A DNA stretch of 64,000 nt from Colocasia esculenta (lineage: Eukaryota; Streptophyta; Magnoliopsida; Alismatales; Araceae), in contig CM024753.1 of NCBI GenBank assembly GCA_014218235.1, positions 9,295,146 to 9,359,145 on the forward strand, read 5' to 3'. The notes beneath the pieces are model-generated. The model ran no database searches. It was not told where the DNA came from and was given only the letters and a program-made list of their open reading frames with translations. How positions within the stretch are numbered: the first letter of the stretch is position 1; each line of letters starts with the position of its first letter. Positions 1-11,165 of the stretch are shown piece after piece. The position numbers were made by a program, and so were the translations under genes.

Positions 1-913
1 AAGTCCATGAGAGTACATGACTTAAGCCCTCTTTGCAGGTAGTTTGAGTTCATGGAGAATTTATCCCCCATGATAAGATCTTCAGATTTGGTATAATGAT
101 GTGTATAATCAGAATAGACACACATACAAGTGGATTTATGCCCGAAACAAGGGGGAAAAAGAAAGGATCTTCAATGAAGGGTATTACTGAAGAGATGTCT
201 TTAGGTTGTCAATACCTGACCAATAAAACTCCTGTACCTCCCAACCAGTTATACAAGCTGAGCAGTGTAGTCTCTTTCAAAAAGATTCGACCAAATCCAT
301 GGATAAGCAAGCAGCCCCTTAAAACAATGATCTTAACATATAAATGATGAAACATGCAAGACAAGATTGAAAGCTTCTCATGTACCTGCCCCTGCAATCT
401 TCAACTCGGGGGGACACAAGAGCAGACCCACCAACCAGATTATAAATATGGAAGAACAAAGGTAGAAGGAGGCAAAACAGCTAATGTCGTAGGGGCTGGG
501 ACTGGGAGGGCCTTATTTAATCCCCCCCTCTGCACTGCTCTGTTTGATCTCCGAATGGATCATCTACAGTGTTCAAAACCACTATTGCTCTTGGTGTACC
601 AAACCAGCATCTCTCATGTCCTACGCTTTCATAAATTTTAATAAGCTAGGGGCCATCCCAATGTGCCAATAAAAACGACAATTATAGCTTTTCTTTTAGA
701 GCATCCAACCAACACCTTGCATATATATATATTTTTTTGGGTCGAAATTTTTTTGTGGGTCTAATAAAACTCTGCGCACACCTAAAGCCAATTCTGTGAT
801 GTCCTATGGAGACGTGAAATACGTACAGACCATGAATTCCATCGTTTAGCTGTCTTACTTACCAAAATCTTGTGTGATTCACCTACCGGTGGGTATTCTC
901 CTTGTATAAGTTC
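1..913. other. intergenic, no gene recognised
   Basis: Short open frames occur on both strands, but none shows a known domain, a good splice pattern or coding-like composition. I see no repeat boundary here. It may hold untranslated sequence of a gene to the left of the window; this cannot be judged from the sequence. Confidence 0.4.
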
Positions 914-1608
914 GGTGGTGTTTGATAATACTTAAATTTAAAATCTAAAATTTTATTTTTTATTTATTCTTTAAATCTGAAACATAAAAAATACTTAATA
1001 TATATAAGACATTCATTAAGAGTTGCTTGATATCTAATTTAAGCAACATTTGAATTAATATCTAATCAACAAAATTTGTGGCAGAGTTAGTTAGTATGTC
1101 ACTTTTCTATCCATAGGTCTTGTGTTCAAAATTTAGAACACTATGAAAATTTATTTTTTGAACTAAGTCACCGAAATTTAGCTACCAAATCCGATGATGG
1201 ATGTCGACGGTTGGCCGAATTCAGGCGCTGTTGCAAGATTCTGGCGATAACTGCTGTTGGCCGACCGAATTTCGGTAATTGTCGTCGATGACTAGCCAGA
1301 TTCGAACGACTATTGCCGATTTTAGCCGTCAACAGTTGGCCAGATTTCGGCCATCATCAGGGATGGTTGTCGGATTCCGATGACTGTCGTCGACTGCCGG
1401 CCAGATTTCGACGATTGTTGTCAGATTTTGACATTGGCAGTCAATGGATTGATTATCGTTCTGAAAAAAAAGTAGTTTTTCATACTTAAAAATTAAATAA
1501 TTTTTTAGATTTAAGTGATTAAATCAGATGTTATTTTAAATAATTTAAAATCTTAAAAATTAATCACTTTAGACATAAGATGTCTGTTAAGTGTTATCAA
1601 ACAATCCC
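914..1608. mobile_element. Tourist-like non-autonomous DNA element (about 0.7 kb)
   Basis: The ends form an imperfect terminal inverted repeat: GGTGTTTGATAATACTTA on the left and the reverse complement of TAAGTGTTATCAAACAATCC on the right. AT-rich arms flank a GC-rich core (about 1200-1440) made of irregular repeats around GGCCAGATTTCGGC and GTCGTCGA. No transposase is present. The terminal GTTTG type fits PIF/Harbinger (Tourist) MITEs, and the right flank is TTA, but the left flank is TTC, so the target duplication is not clean. Confidence 0.55.
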
Positions 1609-1904
1609 TTAGCTATTAATAGTACTCTAAAATCTAATTATTAAACCAAGACACCATTTTTTAAAAAAGTTGGCTCAAGCCGCTGGTAAAGATTTGTCGG
1701 ACTCAAATCTCCAACCCTACTTTCTCCACCCAACTTAATGTCCAGCAGGCCAAGACACCTTTCATCGAAATGATCATATTTATTTTGGATCAAATTATGA
1801 TTGCATCTCCTCTTGTTGTGGTCGTAGGTTCAAGTCATATATGTCATGGTTGTGCAAGAGGAGAGATTTGATGCACAGGTTTACAAGGTCTATATCTAAA
1901 GAGA

Positions 1905-4004
1905 AATATTTACTTGCAGAAAATGCCTCTTCTCTAGGTTTCTAGAGAGAGAAGCTCTACGTTTTCTGGTGGTGTTGGTCGGCCATGGCGTCCCCGGAGG
2001 GTCACCTCCAGCGGGTGGCCTCTCTTTTGCTAAGGTGGTTGCAGCTTCGCTAATTCTTCCCGAGGTTGTTACAGATGTTCATCTTCCAACCTTTATAGAC
2101 CATGGAGAGCCGGCGGTGTTCTTCTCTAAAGAGGAGATGGAAGTATCTCTCAAGCCTTTCCTCTTCTCCGTTGTTGCCAAGACGGCGTACGAGAGGCCGG
2201 TGTTTCCCGAGATCCATTCGCATCTAACTTTCAGGTGTGGCATTAAGAAATCTTTTGTTATTAGTGCCATGGATAACTTGCATCTTCTCCTGCGTTTCAA
2301 GTGCCAAGACGACTGCCTCAAGATGCTTCTTCGTGAGTCTATATATGTACAAGGCAAACTATTTAGGTTCTTCAAGTGGACACCGTTCTTCAAGCTTTCG
2401 AAGGATCCTACTGTTGTCCCGATGTGGGTGGAGTTCTTAGAGCTACCTATCATCTTTATCATAAGAAACTTCTGGCATCTATCGCAGGTAATGTTGGCCC
2501 GGTTCTGCAAATTGCCCATGCTACAGAACTCCTTATTAACACCAAGGCAGCTCGGTATGTATTGAACTTGACCTCATGAAACCAAGGCCTGACAGATTGT
2601 GGATTGGATGGGTGATATTGGTGGATATTGGCAAGAAATAATCTATATCAATCTACCTCTGTATTGCTTTTCCTGCCATCGATTCGGTCATTCTAAGGAT
2701 GCTTGTCGATCTGTGAGAGGAGGCCACCACGGAAATCTTCAGACGTTGATGTGATCCCAACCCCAAAGGGTTTGGGTTCCTATTCGTGAAGGGCTTCCAG
2801 CTGTGCCTGCAGATCAAGGGGTGCTTCATGGCCACGAGGCTATTGCAGATGACACACTCCTGTGTGGAGTCGCTTGGCGCATGTTATCTTAGATGCAGTT
2901 CTCTGGAGGAGGATGCAGTCGCCACCGGTGTCACGGTGGCGCCGTTGCCTACATCGCCTGCCTCACATATCCCGATATCAATGGCCAGAATCTAGGCTAT
3001 GATGGGCTCCTGCAACTACTTTCAACAGAGCATGCAATAGGAGGTCCCCATATGCAATTCAATGTGATCCCTCGTGGGATCCTCGCGGCAGATGAGGTAG
3101 GCCATTCCGCTGGCGATACCCCTCGATGGCGCCTTCCATGCCAGCTAATCCTTTCCCAGTTTCCCCGGATGCGAATCCATAGGTAGTGGAGGATCTTTGC
3201 CTCCAACGACGGTAAGTAGCCATTGTTATTCTCCAAGTCCCCGGGTGCTAATCCTCCGCCCGTAATTGCTGAAGTTGATGGGCCATCTCCTTTGCCCAAA
3301 ACTGCTGAGTACAATGGCCAACTATGGCCCAACCACGATGGATTCAACTACTCACGAGGAGTTTACATGCATGTTGAAAAAGATGTGCTAGTGGAGGAAA
3401 ATATTTCGAGGATGTTGTTGTTGCGGATCTCTCGACTGCACAGGGAACTACTCCCATGACATTTGCACAAGTGGTGCGTCAGTCCCCAGCCACCCTGGTA
3501 AAGTCTACTATGGGAGGGAACTCAAACCCTTCTTCCAGTGGGTTGTCTTCTGGACGTTGTTTTTTTCACGCCCAACTCGCAAAGGGGGTGTTAGGATTTG
3601 CTTACCGATCACCCGAGAACATTCTCCTAGCCCTGTTCGTCTGATAGATACTTTAAATGGACCAGTTCAAGCACCAACTTAGATTTGCGAATGAAGTTTT
3701 CGTCTGTTGCTGACCTAGCCAAAGCTGAGAATATTTTCATGCCTGATTTTTCTTTTGATCAAGCGACATCTGAAATGGAATCGGATGAAGAAGATATGGA
3801 GTGTTGTTCACGACGACAGGACTTACATCCTCGGGCTATTCTTCAGCGAGCTCATTCATGGGATAGATCATCTTTGGAGTTTTAGCTTTTTTACTGTTTT
3901 TGACCTGTATTTGGGTATGCCCCTAGTTTGTCAGAATCTCTACTTATTAATAAATTCATCGGCCACCTTTGGCCTTTTAAGTAAAAAAAAAATATTTACT
4001 TGCA
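1905..4004 (+). mobile_element. LINE-derived non-autonomous retrotransposon with 14-bp target-site duplication
   Basis: The sequence AATATTTACTTGCA occurs at 1905-1918 and again at 3991-4004, directly after a short poly-A run. Target duplication plus poly-A is the hallmark of target-primed reverse transcription. The body (1919-3990) encodes an ORF1-like protein with a DUF4283-type region and a zinc knuckle, then a 3' untranslated tail ending in a GGCCACCTTTGGCC hairpin typical of plant L1 tails. No endonuclease or reverse transcriptase ORF2 is present. A normal 5'-truncated LINE copy keeps ORF2 and loses ORF1, so this copy has the opposite architecture and probably relied on another LINE for movement. 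Confidence 0.8.
1969..2760 (+). pseudogene. LINE ORF1-like protein (DUF4283 plus CCHC zinc knuckle), frameshifted
   Basis: The frame from about 1969 reads LSFAKVVAAS early, then a DUF4283-type segment with MWVEFLELP (about 2431-2457). It then jumps frame near 2446, where one missing base separates it from a segment ending in LWIGW (about 2610). After another shift the zinc knuckle follows: C-x2-C-x4-H-x4-C within YCFSCHRFGHSKDAC (about 2660-2706). This order, DUF4283 then knuckle, is that of the gag-like ORF1 of plant L1 LINEs, an RNA-binding chaperone of the retrotransposon particle. Several frameshifts mean no intact protein is made from this sequence. Downstream reading frames to 3885 are too broken to assign. 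Confidence 0.75.
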
Positions 4005-4552
4005 ATAAGAATAAAATAGATTGCAAAAAAATAATCTTATTGATTAAGAGCTCTTGACAAATACAGTACTTTTGGTCCTTGCCACTATAGGACAACTTTT
4101 TCAATCTATTGCAATACCCTTCTTACAATAAATATTTCTCTTATCTAATTGCCTTCAAGTACTTATAAATATATGAACCCAATGCAATGGTTGTTGAGAT
4201 GTTTGACAAGAGCTCTCTCTCTAGTCTTTGGTTTCGTGGGTGGAGGTAAGAGAATATAATCCAATTGTTTGGGAGAAAAGAAAAGGAGAAAGAAAGAAAA
4301 AACTACTCATTGGTGCCATAGCAGTACTACGAATAGTTGTCCTATCCTCCATATTTTATTTTTCTGATATAACTCTGGTACCAACGTCTTGTTTCTAAAT
4401 ATTGGTAACATACCACAGCGACATCTATTTAATCATTCTTCTTTGTCATACTCTTCTCTTCTTCTGTGACGTTAAAAAAGATTGTTTGCAGCTTGAACCC
4501 TATAACAAGAGAAACAAAAAGACGTACAAGTATTTCAAGTTAAGTTATACAC
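4005..4552. other. intergenic, nothing recognised
   Basis: AT-rich sequence without coding signal. A run of C residues (about 4579-4593) lies just to the right, inside the next element. Confidence 0.4.
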
Positions 4553-5092
4553 AGGGGGCGGACCCACATTGTATGTGTCCCCCCCCCCCCCCCTAATTTA
4601 TTTTAAAAAATCAAATCAAAATTTTTGATTGCAATGTTCGTCTTTGCAAATCGAATTACAAAAAAATAATTTTTTTATCTTTTTCTATTTAACGGATATC
4701 GTATTCTCAATATATTTTTGGTCTAGATTAATAAAAAGACCATACACAATTGTTGATACACAACCGTTTTGATCTATTGAAGCTATACAATGTTTTGATC
4801 TATCTAAGCAGTAGATCAAAAACCCTATCTGTTTAATACCGTGTTCTCGATATTTTTTCTGTAGATTAATGAAAAGAGATTTTTGTCTAGTTAATGAATA
4901 CCGCATTCGCCTTTGCTACTTTTTGTTTTGCTTTTTTTTTATTCTTTGTTGATACACTCAAATATAATTTTTACCTTTTAAACAATAGATCAAAAACACT
5001 ATCTACTTAATATCGTGTTTTTTTGTTTCGATAATTTCCGTGACTTATATTTGACCCCCTTTATATTTCAACCTGCTTGCTCTTGCCCCTGG
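4553..5092. mobile_element. possible non-autonomous DNA element
   Basis: The left end reads CAGGGGGCGGACC and the right end is the reverse complement of CCAGGGGCAAGAGC, giving a short inverted repeat around an AT-rich core. The core holds repeated phrases such as GTAGATCAAAAAC and TTGTTGATACAC, and a long poly-C run sits near the left end. No coding capacity is visible. The end type resembles the element at 61649-62351. The target duplication is unclear, so the boundaries are approximate. Confidence 0.45.
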
Positions 5093-6656
5093 TTATCCAA
5101 TCTATCTTTTTGATATGTGAGTGAGGAGGAGACTTGAGAGAGTGCTGTCCATTTGAACACTTACGACTTGGATCCAGCCCTTCCTAATTTTTGTGCCGAT
5201 GGGGATCACATGTGTGCGGATACAGATCGTTTTCAAAAAAGGAAGAGCTACAGGATCACGAAAGGGACACAAGAAGATGCCTTTGGACCTTCTTAGCTGA
5301 GCATTATCAAAATAATTACGTAAATGCATACTTTTATAATAAGGATAACTAAAAAAATGATATTTTGATCGAAGTTTTATACTGCGATCTAGTTTCTCTC
5401 CGTTGTTATGTTTAAAGGTAAAGACGGGTTTCATTGATTTGCTTGCGGTACAGGGTTACCATTGGATATCTATTTTTTTATTTATTTTTGACTTTTTCGT
5501 ATCTATTTTTTTTTTATTTTTGATTATTTTTTTATTTTCGTTTTTGATAATATATCATTTTTATTTTATTTATAAAATATATACTCTTAAAATTTTATTT
5601 TTTAATATGAAAAAATTAGACAAAATTTTTAATTTTTTTCTTAATTTATAAATAAAATTTAATTAACTTGTCTCTTTTGTAATATTTATTATATCTATCA
5701 AAGATATTTATTTTAACACTACTTCTAATACTACATATATACATCTATTATTTGATCGTATCAAATATTTTTAATTATTTTTAATTTTTTATAAAAATAA
5801 ATATAAAAAATATTATTTTCGATTCCGACCACACAGTAATACTTAAAACCTATTTCATTCCAACTGTGGAAGTTGGATTCCTGACCATTTCTTGCCTTGA
5901 TTTCAGACCCACTTGCTCTGACGAAAACATTCAAAACTTGGAAGAAATGAAAGTCTTTGTAATCGAAAGCTTGTAATAAGAATGGGCTTAATTTTAGTCA
6001 GAACCTCCCTGGAACTTCAGATTGACCCAAGAAAAACAAAAAAAAACACAACATCGATCTCTTCTTTTTATGATATCGATTACTTGCTTCTGCAAACAGT
6101 GATCTTCTCAGTTGGCAGATTTGAAAAAAGCTCATATCACTGCGTTCTAAATCCCAGGATATCCGCGAAGAAGTCATGTCTTGAACACATACTTCAACAA
6201 AAGAGTTAGAATTTGTACACTATTCCCATGTGAGCCTTCCACCTGATCTGTCCTCTTGTTCTTGGCGTGTTTTAAGATATCTTCTGATGAAAGCTAGGTT
6301 TCCAGACACGCCTCGTAGTTCGGTTGAAGACCATTGTACTGCCGTGGTACATACCTCGGGAATTAGCATGGCAGAACCATAGACATGCATAGTTTTGATA
6401 CATGTCATTTCATATGATGGCAAAGCTTCGGAAGACAAATATATTAGATTTGTAAATATATTAGGTCTGGATATATTTGTATAATTTTTTTTTTAAATCT
6501 CTTTGAAGATGATGTTTGGGGAATGATTGTGATGCATTAGATTCAAATCTTAGACATAAATCAGACAGCATCTACGTTTGGAAAATAGTACGTAGCATCC
6601 GATGTGTTCGTCAGAAATCGAAGATGTGAACCAAAGTTGCATTATTATGTTTCTGT

Positions 6657-6696
<40 letters not shown>

Positions 6697-7022
6697 TTCA
6701 CTTCTTGTATGAAAAAAATGGAACATGCTTAGGATACTTTTGTGTTAGAGAGAGAGAAAATGATTTGACAATTTGTGTATATGGAAAAGGTTAATGAAGA
6801 AAGTTAGAGTGTGTTTGTTAAATACATATATAGACTTAACCAAAATTAACTTGATTTGCCTATTTGAATTAACTTGACACCTAAAAGAAGTTTGTTGGAG
6901 TCTTGAGTTTTGAAGATTTGGCTAACTTGGAGTCTAGTTATTTTGATTGGACTTTCCCTAAGTCTCCTCTGGCCTATAGGTAACCCAACTCAAACCGGCC
7001 TCAACTCATCTTCCTCATTTTG
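5093..7022. other. AT-rich intergenic region with a (GA)n microsatellite
   Basis: No gene seen. A GA dinucleotide run occupies 6661-6691. The segment 5460-5830 is almost pure A and T with long T runs. Confidence 0.5.
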
Positions 7023-7180
7023 GAGAAAGACTTGCTGCATTTTTTAAAGTACAACAAATGTAATTCACATAGTTGACAGTTTATGTGGCGTCAAAAAAAA
7101 TATCATGTAAATTTTTTTTTTGACGCCAACCCATGTGAATTACACTTGCTGCATTTTTGAAAGTACAGCAAGTCTTTCTC
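7023..7180. mobile_element. MITE with GAGAAAGACTTGCTG termini (Mutator-like family)
   Basis: A near-perfect terminal inverted repeat of about 50 bp starts with GAGAAAGACTTGCTG at both ends and includes TGTAATTCACAT inside. The flanks repeat TTTTG directly next to both ends. Its terminal motif is shared with the elements at 22750-22924 and 23346-23535. The latter has a perfect 9-bp target duplication, which argues for the Mutator superfamily. It lies about 600 bp upstream of the OVATE gene. Confidence 0.75.
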
Positions 7181-7773
7181 TTTTGGTAATCTTATTCTAG
7201 TACTGTAATTAACCTTTGATATGACAATTTTAAATATACAAGAGAGAGAGAGAGCGAGAGGTTAGTCAAGTGTAGAGCAATATCGAGCATAAATCTTCAT
7301 AATCTGTTGATCAAATTCCTCACAAATGCTAGAGATAAAATTTGAAACTAAGATCTCTTTAGTTAAAGAGAGGCAATAATATTGCTGAGCTAGAGCTATA
7401 AATAGATATTGAGTCGGATGGTAAGAAAGCAATCATATTGAAATGGTATTTGTCAAGAACTCCGAACTCTAATAAGATTACTTTTCTTACAACCGTACTT
7501 AACTCTTTCAAAAATATATTTTTTAATAAATATTTCTCGGTATAAATGTAAGCACTGTGATTAGTATGTCTTTGATTTATAGCTAGTTAATTAATCCTTC
7601 TAGTGCAATGGAACAGTGTTCTTGGAGTAGGGACAAAACTGTCAATTCAGGTCTCACACATTGGAGAGGATTCTTTTCGCATTACAGGGTCCATGCCAAT
7701 AAATGGAAAGCTGGGGTGCTTTCTCTCTCTTTCTTCACCAGCGTGATCTTGGTCCACAGCTGAGCAGGTGGCC
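7181..7773. other. upstream region of the OVATE-family gene
   Basis: Contains a GAGAGAGAGCGAGAG run near 7240 and AT-rich sequence. No clear TATA box was identified close to the start codon. Confidence 0.35.
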
Positions 7774-8693
7774 ATGTCGCCTCGGATCGCGGCGGCGTCG
7801 ACCACCACGGCGTCCGCTCCCAACAACCCCAGGAAGGCGGAGCCCTCCTCGCCGTCGTCCTTCTTCTCCCTCAAGTGCGGCTGCAGCAACGCCAAGTCCG
7901 TCTCCGTCTCCCTCCCCCGCGCCCGCGGCTCCCGCAGGCCGGCCGGCCCCGCCGCCGCCGCCGCCTCTCTCTCCGGCCGCCACCACCCCCACGCGTTCTC
8001 AGCCCGGTTTGAGTCCTCCTCCGGCGACACCATCACCCTCACGACGGCCACCACCTCCACCTCCCATGACGAGGAGGAGGTGGAGGACGACGGAAATGGG
8101 AGCTCCAGCTTCTCGGGGCTCCTGAGGGAGCTCAGCGAGCTGGAGCGCAGCGTCATCGCCTGGGATCACCGCCGCCAGATCCCCTCCGGCTGGCGTAATA
8201 CCAACGAAACAGGGAAACGGGTGAGGGAGAGGATACCCGCCGTCGTCCACACGACGCCGCCGGGGACAAGGCGGGAGGAGGAAAGCCCCGCAAGGATCAC
8301 AGGCAGTGGCGGCAGAAGCATCGCCGCCACCGGAGGAGCCAGAGCGAAGGGGGCTACGGCGGCGGGGACGTGGTGGGGAGGATGGGCGGCAGCGTCGTGG
8401 TGGTGACGGAGACGGAGGACCCGCTGGGGGAATTCCGGCGGTCCATGCTGCAGATGATCGTAGAGGAGGACATTGTGTGCCCGGAGGAGCTGCAGGAGCT
8501 CCTCCGCCGCTTCCTGGCGCTCAACTCCCCCTCCCACCACGACCTCATCGTCCAGGCCTTTGCCGATATCTGGCGCGACGTCTTCTCCGACGACCTCGAC
8601 GACTTCCCATACCTGATCCCGCCCGCCTCCGGCCACCCTCACCGCCGCCACCTCCAGCGCCAGTACCCTCACCAAGGCCACCGCTGCTACTAG
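7774..8693 (+). CDS. OVATE family protein (OFP), one frameshift
   Basis: Single-exon, very GC-rich gene, as usual for OVATE proteins, which are plant-specific transcriptional repressors that bind TALE homeodomain proteins and affect organ shape and cell division. The first ATG (7774) opens MSPRIAAAST, and a KCGCSN segment follows near residue 35. The C-terminal OVATE (DUF623) domain is clear at about 8398-8600: SVVVVTETEDPLGEF, then RRSMLQMIVEE, FLALNSPSHHDLI and AFADIW. The N-terminal part and the domain lie in different frames. The switch falls between about 8199 and 8290, where an RRHRRSQSEGG stretch returns to the domain frame. The span is 920 bases, so one added base gives 307 codons (306 residues), matching a one-base deletion. 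I infer a sequence error, not a dead gene, but a true pseudogene is possible. Confidence 0.85.
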
Positions 8694-8824
8694 CGGCGGC
8701 CACCTCGCTGTTTTCTTCGTCTTCTTCTTCTTTCAGCTTCCCCTGCAAACGACTGTAAATTTTTTGCTGTGCGCTTATTTTTCAGTTTTATTGTTTTCTG
8801 TTAAACTTTAAAAAATACTTCTTA

Positions 8825-8826
<2 letters not shown>

Positions 8827-8861
<35 letters not shown>
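8827..8861. repeat. (CT)n microsatellite
   Basis: About 17 CT units in the 3' flank of the OVATE gene, about 130 bp after the stop codon. Confidence 0.9.
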
Positions 8862-8862
<1 letters not shown>

Positions 8863-9204
8863 AAAGTTACTTTTCTAAATGACTTAGTGTTTTTTACTTT
8901 TTTTTTTAATCACAATCTCCATTGTCCTCATTTTCTTTGGGCAATATTTAAGGGAAAATTAATTAAGGGTCCCTGTCAGAGTGTTGACTTAATTTGTAGT
9001 CCCTGTCAGAAAATCAGAAGTCATAAAGTCCTACCTTTTGTGTTAGTTTAATTTCTAGTCCCTGCTTTTACTTCTAGTCCTTGCTTTTTTTGTTGCTCAG
9101 CATTTAATGCATCTTGGAAGACGAGTCGTCCTTTTAACATCAACTTTTTCCTATTTTGCCCTTCCTTATTCTACTCGTTTCCTATTTACATTCGTTACAG
9201 TTGC

Positions 9205-10277
9205 CTTTGTATCAATTACAGTAAGCTTGTATGTCAGTTACAGTAAGCCTTTATATCTGTTACAGTAAGTCTTTTTTTCCTTATGCTCGTTACAGTTGCC
9301 TTTGTATCAGTTACAGCAAGTCTTTATATCTGTTACAGTAAGCCTTTGTAACTGTTACAGACCACAACTATAAGCTCTTACAAAAGAAAAAAAAAACTTT
9401 ATTTTTGCACATGCTAGGATTCGAACCCAGGTCTTCACAAAGAAGACATGAGATGCCCTTACCACTAAGCTACAACTACATTTGTGTTACAACAGAACAT
9501 ATAATATATTTAATTAAGTATTGTAGTAAACATAATACTCTATTACAACTTATGTTAAGTCTTGTTACAGTCAATATCATTCCCTGTTACAGCATATATT
9601 AAGTTCTGTTACAGTAAACATTATCAGCTATTATAGTAAACATAATACTTTGTTACAACTTATGTTAAGTCTTGTTACAGTTAATATCATTCCCTGTTAC
9701 AGCATACATTAAGTTCTGTTACAGTAAACATTATCATCTATTATAGTAAACATAATACTTTGTTACAATTTATGTTAAGTCTTGTTACAGTCAATATCAT
9801 TCCCTATTACAGAATACATTAAGCTCTGTTACAATGTACATTAAACTTTGTTACAATATGCATTAACCTTTGTTATAATATACATTAACCTTTGTTACAA
9901 TATGTATTAAGCTCTATTACAACTTATGTTAAGTCTTGTTACAGAATACATTAAGCTCTATTACAATGTACATTAAACTTTGTTACAATATACATTAACC
10001 TTTGTTAAAATACACATTAACCTTGTTACAATATGTATTAAGCTCTATTACAACTTATTTAAGTCTTGTTACAGAATACATTAAGCTCTATTACAATGTA
10101 CATTAAACTTATTACAATATATATTAACCTTTGTTACAATATACATTAACCTTTGTTACAATATGTATGAAGCTCTATTACAACTTATGTTAGGTTTTGT
10201 TACAGTATACATTAAGCTCTATTACAATGTACATTAAGCTTTGTTACAAGTACATTAAGCTCTATTACTGTAAGTGA
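9205..10277. repeat. 22-bp tandem array, left arm
   Basis: Nearly every unit is exactly 22 bp and begins GTTACA or ATTACA. Typical cores read CATTAACCTTT, CATTAAGCTCT and ATGTTAAGTCTT. Units are ordered into higher-order blocks: a five-unit block (about 110 bp) near 9530-9790 and a six-unit block (about 132 bp) near 9830-10270, each repeated. The inner array of this arm is about 200 bp (roughly nine units) longer than that of the right arm. The run is interrupted at 9407-9479 by the tRNA-like cassette. Confidence 0.85.
9407..9479 (-). ncRNA. tRNA-like Pol III cassette, left arm
   Basis: On the minus strand a 73-nt sequence starts GTAGTTGTAGCTTAGTGG. It has a perfect A box (TAGCTTAGTGG), a perfect B box (GGTTCGAATCC) and a five-pair T stem (CTGGG/CCTAG). 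The middle forms a GTCTTC/GAAGAC hairpin instead of a normal anticodon arm, and the acceptor stem pairs poorly, so it is not a functional tRNA. The 5' half resembles plant tRNA-Asp, a comparison made from memory. A run of ten T on the same strand follows about 12 nt downstream, as expected of a Pol III terminator. It reads outward from the palindrome centre. Confidence 0.7.
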
Positions 10278-10295
10278 TACGAAATTACATTAAGC

Positions 10296-11165
10296 TAAGC
10301 AATAAGCTTACAGTAACAAAGGTTAATGTATATTGTAACAAAGGTTAATGTATATTGTAACAAAGGTTAATATATATTATAACAAAGTTTAATGTACATT
10401 GTAATAGAGCTTAATGTATTCTGTAACAAGACTTAACATAAGTTGTAATAGAGCTTAATACATATTGTAACAAAGGTTAATGTATATTATAACAAAGGTT
10501 AATGCATATTGTAACAAAGTTTAATGTACATTGTAACATAGCTTAATGTATTCTGTAATAGGGAATGATATTGACTGTAACAAGACTTAACATAAATTGT
10601 AACAAAGTATTATGTTTACTATAATAGATGATAATGTTTACTGTAACAGAACTTAATGTATGCTGTAACAAGGAATGATATTAACTGTAACAAGACTTAA
10701 CATAAGTTGTAACAAAGTATTATGTTTACTATAATAGCTGATAATGTTTACTGTAACAGAACTTAATGTATGCTGTAACAGGGAATGATATTGACTGTAA
10801 CAAGACTTAACATAAGTTGTAATAGAGTATTATGTTTACTACAATACTTAATTAAATATATTATATGTTCTGTTGTAACACAAATGTAGTTGTAGCTTAG
10901 TGGTAAGGGCATCTCATGTCTTCTTTGTGAAGACCTGGGTTCGAATCCTAGCATGTGCAAACAATAAAGTTTTTTTTCTTTTGTAAGAGCTTATAATTGT
11001 GGTATGTAACAGTTACAAAGGCTTACTGTAACAGATATAAAGACTTGCTGTAACTGATACAAAGGCAACTGTAACGAGCATAAGGAAAAAAAGACTTACT
11101 GTAACAGATATAAAGGCTTACTGTAACTGACATACAAGCTTACTGTAATTGATACAAAGGCAACT
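10296..11165. repeat. 22-bp tandem array, right arm
   Basis: Inverted counterpart of the left-arm array; units read as TGTAAC or TGTAAT ends every 22 bp. The inner array (10296-10885) lies between the palindrome centre and the tRNA-like cassette, and a shorter outer array (about 10995-11165) lies beyond it. It matches the left arm unit by unit until the last few units near the centre. Confidence 0.85.
10886..10958 (+). ncRNA. tRNA-like Pol III cassette, right arm
   Basis: Mirror copy of the left-arm cassette, identical over its 73 nt as far as I can read. It has the same A box, B box, T stem and internal GTCTTC/GAAGAC hairpin. A run of eight T begins about 12 nt after its end (about 10970). 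Transcription from its internal promoter would run outward, toward 11411. Confidence 0.7.

Noticed and set aside
7647..8758. Several long open frames on both strands over the OVATE gene
   Set aside because: Shadows of a GC-rich exon. Only the frames carrying the KCGC segment and the OVATE domain have family support.
9405..9602. 65-codon frame repeated in mirror form at 10763-10960
   Set aside because: It spans the tRNA-like cassette and the 22-bp array; its duplication reflects the palindrome, not a conserved protein.
9481..10885. Possible CRISPR-like array
   Set aside because: Units are contiguous 22-bp tandem repeats without unique spacers, in plant nuclear DNA.
10886..10958. Functional tRNA gene
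   Set aside because: The anticodon arm is a different hairpin and the acceptor stem pairs poorly, although the A and B boxes are perfect.
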